Below, one piece after another: positions 9,097-17,023 of a stretch of 64,000 nucleotides of DNA (position 1 is its first letter; each line of letters begins with the position of its first letter). The notes below the pieces were generated by a model. It saw only the letters and a program-made list of their open reading frames with translations. It ran no database searches and was not told the origin of the DNA. The stretch comes from Streptomyces sp. RB17 (GTDB lineage: Bacteria > Actinomycetota > Actinomycetes > Streptomycetales > Streptomycetaceae): NCBI RefSeq assembly GCF_009604455.1, contig NZ_WEGL01000005.1, positions 186,001 through 250,000 of the forward strand, given 5' to 3'. The translations under genes and the position numbers were made by a program.

Positions 9097-9990
9097 ATGT
9101 CCTCACCCCGCAACGGCGCTCTGCCGGCGCGCCGGCTGCTGCCGCCCGGCCTGCTCTTCGCGCTCCCCTTCCTGGTGCTGTTCGCCGTCTTCATGCTCTG
9201 GCCGCTGGTCCAGGGACTGTGGATGAGCGTCACCGACACCTCCCTGTCGGCCCACGCCCCGTCCTTCGTCGGCCTCGACAACTTCACCGAGGCCCTGAAG
9301 GACGCGGAGATGTGGCGGGCCCTGGGCCACACCGTGTGGTTCACCGCCCTGTCGACCGTCCCGCTCGTCGTGGTCGCCCTCGCCATGGCCCTGCTCGTGC
9401 ACACCGGCCTGCCCGGGCAGTGGGTGTGGCGGCTGGCCTTCTTCGCCCCCTACCTTCTGCCCGTGGGCGTCGTCAGCCTGCTGTGGATCTGGCTCTACCA
9501 GCCCGACCTCGGCCTCTACAACCACCTCCTCGACGCGCTCGGCCTCGGCCAGGTGGCGTGGCTCAGCGACCAGTCGGTCGCCATGTGGGCGATCGTCCTG
9601 ACCACCCTGTGGTGGACCGTCGGCTTCAACTTCCTGCTCTGTCTGGCCGCGTTGCAGTCCATCCCGGACCACCTGTACGAGGCGGCCGCCATCGACGGCG
9701 CCGGGGCCTGGCGGCGCCTGTGGTCGATCACCCTGCCCCAGCTCCGCCGGATCACCGCCGTCATCACGGTGCTGCAGATCCTGGCCTCGCTGAAGGTCTT
9801 CGACCAGGTGTACCTGCTGACCAAGGGCGGTCCGGACAACTCCACCCGTCCGGTCGTCGAGTACGTCTACGACGTCGGCTTCACCGGCTACCGGCTCGGG
9901 TACGCCTCGGCGATCAGCTACATCTTCTTCGCCCTCGTCGTCCTCGCCTCCGCCGCCCAGTACGCCGCCCTCCGCCGCCGGGAGAAGTGA
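9097..9990 (+). CDS. ABC sugar transporter permease 1 (MalF type)
   Basis: This 297-residue permease has six predicted membrane helices and the binding-protein-dependent transport EAA loop, YEAAAIDGAGAWRRLWSITL, at about residues 190-210, which contacts the ATPase. The N-terminal LPPGLLFALPFLVLFAVFML is the first helix. FTEALKD and the C-terminal GGPDNSTRPVVEYVYDVGF segment are typical of MalF-type sugar permeases. ATG 9097 follows AGGAGG, 35 bases after the binding-protein stop. Together with the next gene it forms the heterodimeric channel of the importer. Confidence 0.92.
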   Translation: MSSPRNGALPARRLLPPGLLFALPFLVLFAVFMLWPLVQGLWMSVTDTSLSAHAPSFVGLDNFTEALKDAEMWRALGHTVWFTALSTVPLVVVALAMALLVHTGLPGQWVWRLAFFAPYLLPVGVVSLLWIWLYQPDLGLYNHLLDALGLGQVAWLSDQSVAMWAIVLTTLWWTVGFNFLLCLAALQSIPDHLYEAAAIDGAGAWRRLWSITLPQLRRITAVITVLQILASLKVFDQVYLLTKGGPDNSTRPVVEYVYDVGFTGYRLGYASAISYIFFALVVLASAAQYAALRRREK

Positions 9991-9991
9991 C

Positions 9992-10915
9992 ATGGCCTCC
10001 ACCGACCTGCCCGTCCGCACCGCCCCCCAATTCCGGCCCCCCGTAAGGGAAGTGGCGATGCGGCGGCGCACCGCCCACCTCTCCTTGGGCGAGAGCCGGA
10101 CCGCGCGCGTACTCGCCCTCGCCGCCCTCTCGGTCATGGCGCTGGTATGGCTGCTGCCCGTGGCCTGGGCGCTGCTGACCGCCTTCAAGTCCGAGCAGGA
10201 CGCCAGCGACCCCCTGCACTGGTTCTGGCCCCGGCACGGCCTCACCCTCCACGGCTTCAGCACGGTCTGGGAACGCGGGGACCTGCCGCTGTGGATGCTC
10301 AACAGCTTCCTCATCGCCGCCGCGGTCACGGTGATCACGGTCCTGGTCTCCGCGATGGCCGGATACGCCTTCTCCCGCACCCTGTTCGCCGGCCGCCGCA
10401 CCCTGTTCGCGCTCACCGTGGCCGCCGTGGTCGTACCGCCCCAACTGCTCATCGTCCCCTGGTTCCAGCAGATGCTGAGCCTGCATCTGCTCGACACCTA
10501 CGCGGCGGTGATCCTTCCGCAGACCGTGGCCCCCGTGATGGTGTTCATCCTGAAGAAGCACTTCGACTCACTGCCCCACGAGTTGGAGGAGGCGGCCCGC
10601 ATCGACGGCGCGGGCCACTGGCGGATCTTCTGGTCGGTGCTGCTGCCGCTGTCCCGGCCGATGCTCGCCGCCGTGGCGATCTTCGTGTTCATCGGGGCGT
10701 GGAACAACTTCCTGTGGCCGTTCGTGTCGACGTCTGACCCGAACCTGATGACCCTGCCGGTCGGCATCACCTCCGTGAAGGACGCCTACGGCATCCAGTA
10801 CGCCCAGTCGATGGCCTCGGCCGTACTGGCCGCGCTGCCGCTCGTCCTGGTCTTCATGTTCTTCCAGCGGCACATCGTGAAGTCCGTGGCGACGACCGGC
10901 CTCGGCGGCCAGTGA
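9992..10915 (+). CDS. ABC sugar transporter permease 2 (MalG type)
   Basis: This 307-residue partner permease starts one base after the previous stop, so translation is probably coupled. It has six predicted helices and the EAA loop ELEEAARIDGAGHWRIFWSV at about residues 195-215. The N-terminal 25 residues are polar and may be an over-long start; an internal ATG at 10058 (MRRRTAHLS) is the alternative. The C-terminal YAQSMASAVLAALPLVLVFMF segment is characteristic of the family. It completes the membrane part of the importer, and no ATP-binding subunit follows. Confidence 0.92.
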   Translation: MASTDLPVRTAPQFRPPVREVAMRRRTAHLSLGESRTARVLALAALSVMALVWLLPVAWALLTAFKSEQDASDPLHWFWPRHGLTLHGFSTVWERGDLPLWMLNSFLIAAAVTVITVLVSAMAGYAFSRTLFAGRRTLFALTVAAVVVPPQLLIVPWFQQMLSLHLLDTYAAVILPQTVAPVMVFILKKHFDSLPHELEEAARIDGAGHWRIFWSVLLPLSRPMLAAVAIFVFIGAWNNFLWPFVSTSDPNLMTLPVGITSVKDAYGIQYAQSMASAVLAALPLVLVFMFFQRHIVKSVATTGLGGQ

Positions 10916-10965
10916 GCCGGTACGACCCCTGTTCCGCCCGACGACGCCCGTCCAAGGAGCCGCTC

Positions 10966-12426
10966 ATGCGCACAGGCATCCGCACCCCCCTCCTCGCCCT
11001 CCTCCTGGCCCTGCTGCTCGGCCTCGCCACCGTGCCCGCGGCCACCGCGGCCCCCTCGGCGAAGCCCGCCCCGACGGCCAGGCCGAAGGCGGCGACCGGC
11101 ACCTTCCGCAACCCGCTCAACCCCGGCCCCGACCCCTACCTGACCTACTGGAAGGGCAACTACTACCTGACCACCACCCAGGGCGACAGCATCCGCATGT
11201 GGCGCTCGCCGTCCCTGGGCACCCTGCTCACCGCGGACCCGGTCACCGTCTGGACCGACACCGATCCCTCCCGCAACCGCGACATCTGGGCCCCGGAGTT
11301 CTACCGCTTCGGTGACCGCTGGTACCTCTACTACACCGCCGACGACGGCGTCGACGACCACCACCGTGTCTACGTCCTGGAGTCCGACCGGGACGACCCC
11401 GCAGGCCCGTACCACTTCAAGGCCAGGCTCGCACCGCCCAACCACGCCTCCGACTTCGCGATCGACCCCAGTGTCTTCCAGCACGACGGCCGTCTCTACC
11501 TCGCCTACAGCGGCATCAACCCCTACCAGCACAACGGCCTGAACATCGCGCCGCTGTCCAACCCGTACACCGTCTCCGGCGACGCGGTCGCCATCGACGC
11601 CGCCGGCGGCTGCCCCGAGGTCCGCGAGGGGCCCGAGTTCCTGAACCGCAACGGCCGTACCTGGATGACGTATTCGACGTGTGACACCGGCAAACCGGAC
11701 TACCAGATCTGGATGATGTCCCTGTCGAACGGCGCCGACCCGCTGGTGCCCGCCGACTGGACCCAGCACTCCGGTCCGGTCTTCTCGCGCGCCGACGACC
11801 ACGGTGTCTACGGCCCCGGCCACCACGCCTTCTTCCGCTCGCCCGACGGCACCGAGGACTGGATGGTCTACCACGCCAAGTCGACCTCGGCGTACACCTA
11901 CACCGACCGCACCACCCGCGCCCAGAAGATCACCTGGAACGCGGACGGCAGCCCCGGCCTCGGCCGGCCGCTCGCCATGGGCGCGACCCAGGAGCTGCCC
12001 TCCGGTGACCCTGGATCCGGCACCTACTGGATCAACGACGACGGCCGCTCCAGCGGCGCCGGAACCGTCACCTACACCGGCACCTGGAACTCCGGCACCG
12101 GCTGCGCCACCCAGTGCTTCTGGGGCGACGACCACTGGAGCGACCAGGCCGGCAACACCGCCACCTTCACCTTCACCGGCACCCGCATCGCCCTGCTGTC
12201 CGTCCGCGACACCGGCAACGGCATCGCGGGCGTGAGCGTCGACGGCGCGGCGGAGCAACGCGTCGACTACTACGGGGCGATCCGCACCGGCGAGACCCTC
12301 CAGTACGTGAGCCCCCGGCTCACGTACGGCCGGCACACCCTGCGGATCCGCGTGACCGGCGAACACGACGCCCAGTCGCAGGCGGCGTTCGTAAGCGTGG
12401 ACCGGGCGGAGGCGTACACGAACTGA
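10966..12426 (+). CDS. Secreted glycoside hydrolase family 43 enzyme with C-terminal beta-sandwich domain
   Basis: This 486-residue exported enzyme has a signal peptide (RTPLLALLLALLLGLATVPA, cleavage likely after ATAA). The catalytic five-bladed propeller covers about residues 40-340. NPGPDPYL gives the likely catalytic-base Asp, FAIDPSVFQHDG the pKa-tuning Asp, and VREGPEFL the general-acid Glu; IWAPEFYRF is the family's WAPE motif. GH43 enzymes are mostly arabinofuranosidases, arabinanases or xylosidases. Residues about 350-486 (from YWINDDGRSS to the end) look like a galactose-binding-type sandwich that may hold the enzyme on polysaccharide. AAGGAG precedes ATG 10966. As the last gene of the unit, it would release sugars outside for the importer and the internal GH2 enzyme. 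Confidence 0.87.
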   Translation: MRTGIRTPLLALLLALLLGLATVPAATAAPSAKPAPTARPKAATGTFRNPLNPGPDPYLTYWKGNYYLTTTQGDSIRMWRSPSLGTLLTADPVTVWTDTDPSRNRDIWAPEFYRFGDRWYLYYTADDGVDDHHRVYVLESDRDDPAGPYHFKARLAPPNHASDFAIDPSVFQHDGRLYLAYSGINPYQHNGLNIAPLSNPYTVSGDAVAIDAAGGCPEVREGPEFLNRNGRTWMTYSTCDTGKPDYQIWMMSLSNGADPLVPADWTQHSGPVFSRADDHGVYGPGHHAFFRSPDGTEDWMVYHAKSTSAYTYTDRTTRAQKITWNADGSPGLGRPLAMGATQELPSGDPGSGTYWINDDGRSSGAGTVTYTGTWNSGTGCATQCFWGDDHWSDQAGNTATFTFTGTRIALLSVRDTGNGIAGVSVDGAAEQRVDYYGAIRTGETLQYVSPRLTYGRHTLRIRVTGEHDAQSQAAFVSVDRAEAYTN

Positions 12427-12502
12427 CGGCGTCGGGCAGGGCTCGGCACGAGCCGGAGTGCCGCTCTGCGGGCGGGAGTTGATCACCGCATGACACCCCA
12501 CC

Positions 12503-12613
12503 ATGCTCCACACGTGGTACCCCGAGGCGGTCGGGCGGGAACTCCTCGCGAGGCTCCCGCATGCCGCCGGGCCCGACCCGCTGTACGGGACGGACCTGGA
12601 CATCGAGGGCTGA
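12503..12613 (+). other. Short orphan ORF, possible gene remnant
   Basis: The 197 bases between the GH43 gene and the NmrA-type gene contain a 36-codon frame (MLHTWYPEAVGRELL... ending GTDLDIEG) with good codon use. No ribosome binding site is visible and a stop lies just upstream in frame. It could be the leftover end of a deleted gene. I do not recognise it and assign no function. Confidence 0.2.
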
Positions 12614-12623
12614 CCCCGCATCA

Positions 12624-13460
12624 TCAGCTCCAGAGGCCCGCGGCGGCGGTCTCGGCGACGTAGTCCTCGAACGGCCTCGGGGGCCGGCCGAGGGCTCGCT
12701 CCACGCCGTCGGCGACCGTGGCGCCCCGGCCGGAACGGACCGCCACGAGAAGGCCGGTGAGCAGGTGTGCGACGTCTTCCGGAACACCGGCGGAGGCCTG
12801 CCGCTCGGTGAACACGCCGGGATCGACGTCGACATGGCGGACGACACGTCCGGTGGCCCTGCCGATGAGCTCGGCCGCCTCCCCGAAGCCGACCGCCCGT
12901 GGACCGGTCAGCCGGTACGTCCGGCCGCTGTGCCGGTCCTCGGTCAGCGCCGACGCGGCGACCTCGGCGATGTCCTCGGCGTCCACGAACGGCGTGCGTC
13001 CGTCACCGGTCGGCAAGGAGAGGGTCCCTGTCCGGATCGCCTGGAGCCAGGGACCTTCGCTGAAGTTCTGCGAGAACCAGTCGGGCCGCAGGATCGTCCA
13101 GCCGACGCCGGAGCACATCACGGCGCGTTCGGCGGCCTTGAGGGGATGACCGTCGTCGGCCTCGCCCACGCCGTACGCCGACAGCAGCACCAGCCGTCGT
13201 ACGCCGGCGTCCACCGCGGCGGAGACGAAGCGGGGGATCCGGGCCTCACGGTCCACGGTGGAGCGCAGGTCGGGCTCGACCACATAGGCCGCGGTGACGC
13301 CGTCGAGGGCCGGGGCCCAGGTCGACGGATCGTCCAGGTCGAAGGGGGCGTCGGCGCCGGTGCGGGACGCCGTGCGTACCGGTTGGCCGGCGGCCTCGAG
13401 GCGCCGCGCGATACGGCGGCCGGTCTTGCCGGTGCCGCCGATGATGAGGATGCTCTTCAT
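12624..13460 (-). CDS. NmrA-like NAD(P)-binding protein
   Basis: This 278-residue atypical short-chain dehydrogenase begins with a Rossmann motif (ILIIGGTGKTGRRIARRL). It continues with the NmrA-type pattern: DLDDPSTWAPALDGVTAAYVV, RLVLLSAYGV, WTILRPDWFSQNF, PFVDAEDIAEVAASAL and TYRLTGPRAVGFGEAAELIG. The Tyr-x-x-x-Lys catalytic pair of active dehydrogenases is not evident, in line with NmrA/HSCARG-like proteins that sense or use NAD(P)H. The longer frame reaches 13622, but ATG 13460 begins exactly at the conserved Rossmann strand and has GAGGG upstream. It is divergent from an AraC-type regulator 86 bp away, a common pairing in actinobacteria that suggests the regulator controls it. Confidence 0.82.
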   Translation of the reverse strand: MKSILIIGGTGKTGRRIARRLEAAGQPVRTASRTGADAPFDLDDPSTWAPALDGVTAAYVVEPDLRSTVDREARIPRFVSAAVDAGVRRLVLLSAYGVGEADDGHPLKAAERAVMCSGVGWTILRPDWFSQNFSEGPWLQAIRTGTLSLPTGDGRTPFVDAEDIAEVAASALTEDRHSGRTYRLTGPRAVGFGEAAELIGRATGRVVRHVDVDPGVFTERQASAGVPEDVAHLLTGLLVAVRSGRGATVADGVERALGRPPRPFEDYVAETAAAGLWS

Positions 13461-13546
13461 GCCCTCGAGCGAACACCGTGCGCCGCAGACGATCCATGGG
13501 AGACAATCGCCAAGACCTTTGTGATCGTCCAGAGTCGGGGGCGGGC

Positions 13547-14515
13547 ATGGACGTGCTGAGCGATCTGCTGCACCGAGCCCGTGCAAGGAACGCACCGGTC
13601 CGCAAACTGGTCCAGCGGCCACCGTGGTCGCTGAGCTTCGTCGACGCGCCGCCCCTCACGGTCGTCGCCACGCTCGCCGGACACGCCTCGGTCCGGCTCG
13701 ACGACCCGGACGCCGCACCGGTGCGCCTTGCCGCCGGCGACATCGCCCTGATCAGCGGAACCAGCAGGTACACGATCGCCGACGCTCCGACCACCCCGCC
13801 CCAGGTCGTGATCCGCGGCCGGGAGAAGCAGGTGGTCGACGGCGACGAGAGGGCGGCGGGGGTCCGACGCGGCCTGGCTCCGCGCACGTACGGCGACGGC
13901 CTGCCCGGGGCCACGGTCCTCCTCCGCGGCGCCTACGAACTCCGCGGCGATGTGGGGGACCGGCTGCTGGGGCTGCTGCCGCCCTCGGCGATCGTGCCCG
14001 CCGGACCGCGGACCGGGCCGGCACTGGAACTGCTCGCCGCCGAGATCGCGCGTGACGAACCCGGACAGGATGCCGTCATCGACCGCGCGTTGGACCTCGT
14101 GCTGGTGCTGGCCCTGCGCGTCTGGTGCGCCGGACCCGACGCGACGCCCCCGGCCTGGTACCGCGCGCTCTCCGATCCGGCCATCGGCGAGGCGCTGCGC
14201 CTGGTGCACCGGCATCCCGCGCAGCGCTGGACGGTGGCCGGACTCGCCGCCCGTCTCGGCATGTCCCGCGCCGCGTTCGCCGCACGTTTCACCTGTCTGG
14301 TCGGTGAGCCGCCGCTCACGTATCTCACCGGCTGGCGCATGGCCGTGGCCTCGGACCTCCTCCGGGACACGGAGGCGACCGTCGCGGCCGTGGCCCACCG
14401 GGTCGGCTACGAGGACCCGTTCGCGTTCAGCGTCGCCTTCAAGCGCCGCCACGGCACCACCCCCTCCGCGTGGCGCCGCCAGGCACGGCGATCCGACGCG
14501 ACGACCCCCGAGTGA
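13547..14515 (+). CDS. AraC family transcriptional regulator with cupin sensor
   Basis: This 322-residue regulator has an N-terminal cupin-type domain (about 1-180, with PPWSLSFVDAPPLTVVATLAG, LAAGDIALISG and TVLLRGAYEL). The C-terminal AraC DNA-binding domain (about 205-310) has two helix-turn-helix units, WTVAGLAARLGMSRAAFAARF and VAAVAHRVGYEDPFAFSVAF, then the family signature ending in TPSAWRR. Many relatives govern a neighbouring oxidoreductase gene, and this one is divergent from the NmrA-like gene. ATG 13547 has GGGGGCGGG before it; the frame is open back to 13478, but that extension is basic and low in conservation. The effector is unknown. Confidence 0.88.
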   Translation: MDVLSDLLHRARARNAPVRKLVQRPPWSLSFVDAPPLTVVATLAGHASVRLDDPDAAPVRLAAGDIALISGTSRYTIADAPTTPPQVVIRGREKQVVDGDERAAGVRRGLAPRTYGDGLPGATVLLRGAYELRGDVGDRLLGLLPPSAIVPAGPRTGPALELLAAEIARDEPGQDAVIDRALDLVLVLALRVWCAGPDATPPAWYRALSDPAIGEALRLVHRHPAQRWTVAGLAARLGMSRAAFAARFTCLVGEPPLTYLTGWRMAVASDLLRDTEATVAAVAHRVGYEDPFAFSVAFKRRHGTTPSAWRRQARRSDATTPE

Positions 14516-14578
14516 GCCGTGCCGCCCGGCTGCCCGGCACCGGTCCCGCTGTCAGTGGGCTCCGCTACCTTCGGACTC

Positions 14579-15661
14579 ATGTCGATCAACGCACGACTGC
14601 GCGGCTCGGTCCGCCTGCCCGGCGGACACGCCCTGGTCAACGGCTTCGCCTTCGAGAGCCGCGGGACGGACTCGCGCCGCGCCCTCCTCCGGAACGGCCA
14701 TGAGCTGGAGGTGTACGACCTGGACGAGGTGTTCGCCGGAGAGCGCGCGCCCGGCGCCGTCTTCCCGCTGCCCTGGCCGGGTTGGGACCACGGTGTCCAC
14801 TCGGTGAGTCCGGACGGCACGTTCGCGGTGTTCTCGGGCCAGCGCGCGGTGCGGGCCGTGGGCGCGGGCGGGGAGACCTTGTGGGAGTACCGGCACGCCT
14901 GCTGGGGCCCGGAGATCGGCCATCCGCACAGCGGGGACGAACAGGAGGTGTGCCGGGGGCTCGAGCACGGCTCCTGCCGGGTCTCGGACGACGGCAGGCT
15001 GGTGTGGGCGCACATCGTGACCGAACCGGAGAAGGACCACTGGGAGGAACGCTGGGTCGTGCTGGACGCCCTCGACGGACGCGAGCTGGCCGCGCTGCCG
15101 CTGGACAGCATGGCCGCGGGATCGCACCACCTCTCCCACCCGGACGGCGTTCACATGGGCCTGTGCATCGGCATGGGCCAGGACGGCATCCTGCTGTACT
15201 GGGCACGCTGGGACGGCACGGAGCTGACCGGCTGGAATCTGAACGAGACCATGGACCGCATCCTGATGGACGTCCACGCCGGACACGAGGGCTTCCTGAC
15301 GGCGGAGCACTACGGCGCGGACCTGCGCCTGCACGCCCTGGACGGCGCCGTGCTCGCCGAGCGACCGGCCGAGCCGACCGAGCCGGTCGAGCCGGCCGAC
15401 GACGAGGACCCGCACTCCTGGAACTACTTCTGCGGCTTCGTCGACGCCGGCATCGTCATCGGCTCGACGGTCGACCCCGACGAGGACGAAGAGAACAACC
15501 GGCACTGGATCCTCGACGCCCACACCCTGGAGATACGTGGCACGGTGGCCTATCCCCAGGGACCTGCCGGCGCGGAGGTGCGCCCCCTCGGCGACGGGAC
15601 CTGGCTCACCTACGACGCCGGCACCGAGACGCTCAACCGCTGGACACTTCAGCCCCGGTGA
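14579..15661 (+). CDS. Uncharacterised cytosolic beta-propeller-like protein
   Basis: This 360-residue protein has no signal peptide or membrane segment. It shows repeating strand-turn-strand blocks with Asp/Gly turns (SPDGTFAVFSG, VSDDGRLVWAHIV, HPDGVHMGLCIGMGQDGILLYW, LGDGTWLTYDAG), which suggest a seven-bladed propeller of the WD40/YVTN kind. An acidic linker (PTEPVEPADDEDP) and a DPDEDEEN stretch lie near the C-terminus. I do not recognise a named family. No ribosome binding site precedes ATG 14579. A TANNNT-like hexamer (TACCTT, 14566-14571) ends seven bases before the ATG, so the message could be leaderless. It converges on the glycosyltransferase-type gene 21 bases away. Function is unknown. 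Confidence 0.75.
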   Translation: MSINARLRGSVRLPGGHALVNGFAFESRGTDSRRALLRNGHELEVYDLDEVFAGERAPGAVFPLPWPGWDHGVHSVSPDGTFAVFSGQRAVRAVGAGGETLWEYRHACWGPEIGHPHSGDEQEVCRGLEHGSCRVSDDGRLVWAHIVTEPEKDHWEERWVVLDALDGRELAALPLDSMAAGSHHLSHPDGVHMGLCIGMGQDGILLYWARWDGTELTGWNLNETMDRILMDVHAGHEGFLTAEHYGADLRLHALDGAVLAERPAEPTEPVEPADDEDPHSWNYFCGFVDAGIVIGSTVDPDEDEENNRHWILDAHTLEIRGTVAYPQGPAGAEVRPLGDGTWLTYDAGTETLNRWTLQPR

Positions 15662-15682
15662 GACGGTCACGTCGTGGCCCGC

Positions 15683-16864
15683 TCACAGCGGCTGGCTGGC
15701 GAGGGCCGCCAGGTAGGTGCCGTAGAGCAGGGAAACGGTCGTGAGACCGCCGCACACCAGGCGGGCACGGCGCGACGGGCCCGCGCGCCACACCCGGACG
15801 AGGGCGCGGGCCGGCGGGATGAGCAGGGGGAACGCCGGAAGCAGAAACCGCGGCTTGGAGGAGAAGGGGCCGGACACCGCGACCACCGACAGCAGCAGCG
15901 CGCCCGCGAAGACCACCAGCGGCAGCGGGGCGCGGTCCAGGCACAGCAGGCAGAGCGACACGATGCCCGCCACGACGAGGACCACGGACACCGGATAGGT
16001 CACCCAACTGCCCTGCAACGGCATCGAATCCAGAAGACGCATGGGTCCGACCGCGAGGTCCAGGCGGGAGTTCCAGGCACTCTGCACCTGCAGGTAGCCG
16101 TGCCAGAGGTCACCGGTCTGCCGCCCCACCCACAGCACATAGGCCATCCAGCCCAGGGGACCCAGAACCGTGCCGAACAGGAGCCCCGGGGAGGCGCGGC
16201 CCCGCTGCCGTACGACCTCGTGCCCGGCCGCGGCGGCGACGGCCGCGGCGACCGCGATCCCGTTCGGCCGGGCGAGGCCCGCCAGCAGCGCCAGCGCGCC
16301 CGCGGCCGGCCAGCGGCGGCGCAGCACGGCGTACAGGGACCAGGCGGCACACGCGGTGAACAGCGGTTCGGTGTAGGCCATGGTGAGGGCGACCGACTGC
16401 GGCAGCACGGCCCACAGGGCGACGACGGTGGTGGCGACCGTCCGCCCGTAGAGGTGATGCCCGATCGTGTGGATGCCGTACACGGCGAGCACCGCACAAC
16501 CCCAGGCGATCAGCAGCCCGGCCTGCCCGGCGGTCAGCGGGAGCGCGCCGCGCAGGGCTCGGATCAGCGCCGGATACAGGGGAAAGAACGCCCAGTCGGT
16601 CTGGACCGCGCCCGTGCCGGTGATGCGCAGCTGGGTCCCGTATCCATGCTCGGCGATGTGCAGATACCAGACGGAGTCCCACGCATGGACCAGGCTCTTC
16701 CCGAACGGGCGGCCGGCCACTGCGTCGACCAGGATCAGCAGGGCGACCCCGGCGAGGCGGACGGCCGCGAAGACGGCGAGCGCCCGGAGAACGCCCGGGG
16801 CACCCTTCACCCGACCGCGGCCGGTCTCACGAGGGCTGTCGGGCGGCCGCAGCGCGGGTGACAT
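15683..16864 (-). CDS. GT-C fold integral membrane glycosyltransferase, PIG-V/mannosyltransferase type
   Basis: This 393-residue protein has about ten hydrophobic helices. The first outside loop holds the layout typical of polyprenyl-phosphate-mannose dependent transferases: HAWDSVWYLHIAEHGYG, with an Asp shortly after the first helix, then FFPLYPALIRAL. TMAYTEPLFTACAAWSLYA and LARPNGIAVA also recur in PIG-V-like bacterial proteins. The likely role is transfer of a sugar from a lipid carrier to an acceptor on the outer face of the membrane; the acceptor is unknown. ATG 16864 has GGAGGG upstream on its strand; a start at 16915 would add 17 residues. The gene stands alone. Confidence 0.78.
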   Translation of the reverse strand: MSPALRPPDSPRETGRGRVKGAPGVLRALAVFAAVRLAGVALLILVDAVAGRPFGKSLVHAWDSVWYLHIAEHGYGTQLRITGTGAVQTDWAFFPLYPALIRALRGALPLTAGQAGLLIAWGCAVLAVYGIHTIGHHLYGRTVATTVVALWAVLPQSVALTMAYTEPLFTACAAWSLYAVLRRRWPAAGALALLAGLARPNGIAVAAAVAAAAGHEVVRQRGRASPGLLFGTVLGPLGWMAYVLWVGRQTGDLWHGYLQVQSAWNSRLDLAVGPMRLLDSMPLQGSWVTYPVSVVLVVAGIVSLCLLCLDRAPLPLVVFAGALLLSVVAVSGPFSSKPRFLLPAFPLLIPPARALVRVWRAGPSRRARLVCGGLTTVSLLYGTYLAALASQPL

Positions 16865-17023
16865 GCTCACCCTCCGACCATGAGCGGCCGGAAACACGAG
16901 CGCAATCCGGAACACACCCGGATGGAAGGCCTCTCGTCCTCACGGGCACGGGGTGCTGGTCAATGCCGTGGAGCCCGACCCACCGGTACCGAGGCACCGC
17001 CGCCGCGGGCCCTCCAGCCGGCC

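Noticed and set aside
5717..9106. Very long open frame (1129 codons) on the minus strand
   Set aside because: It is the antisense of the GH2 and binding-protein genes, with Arg/Gly/Val-rich low-complexity translation and no family motif. High GC makes such shadows common.
13488..13529. GACGATC ... GATCGTC inverted repeat between the NmrA-like and AraC genes
   Set aside because: Seven-base arms 28 bases apart are too weak and too distant to call an operator in GC-rich DNA.
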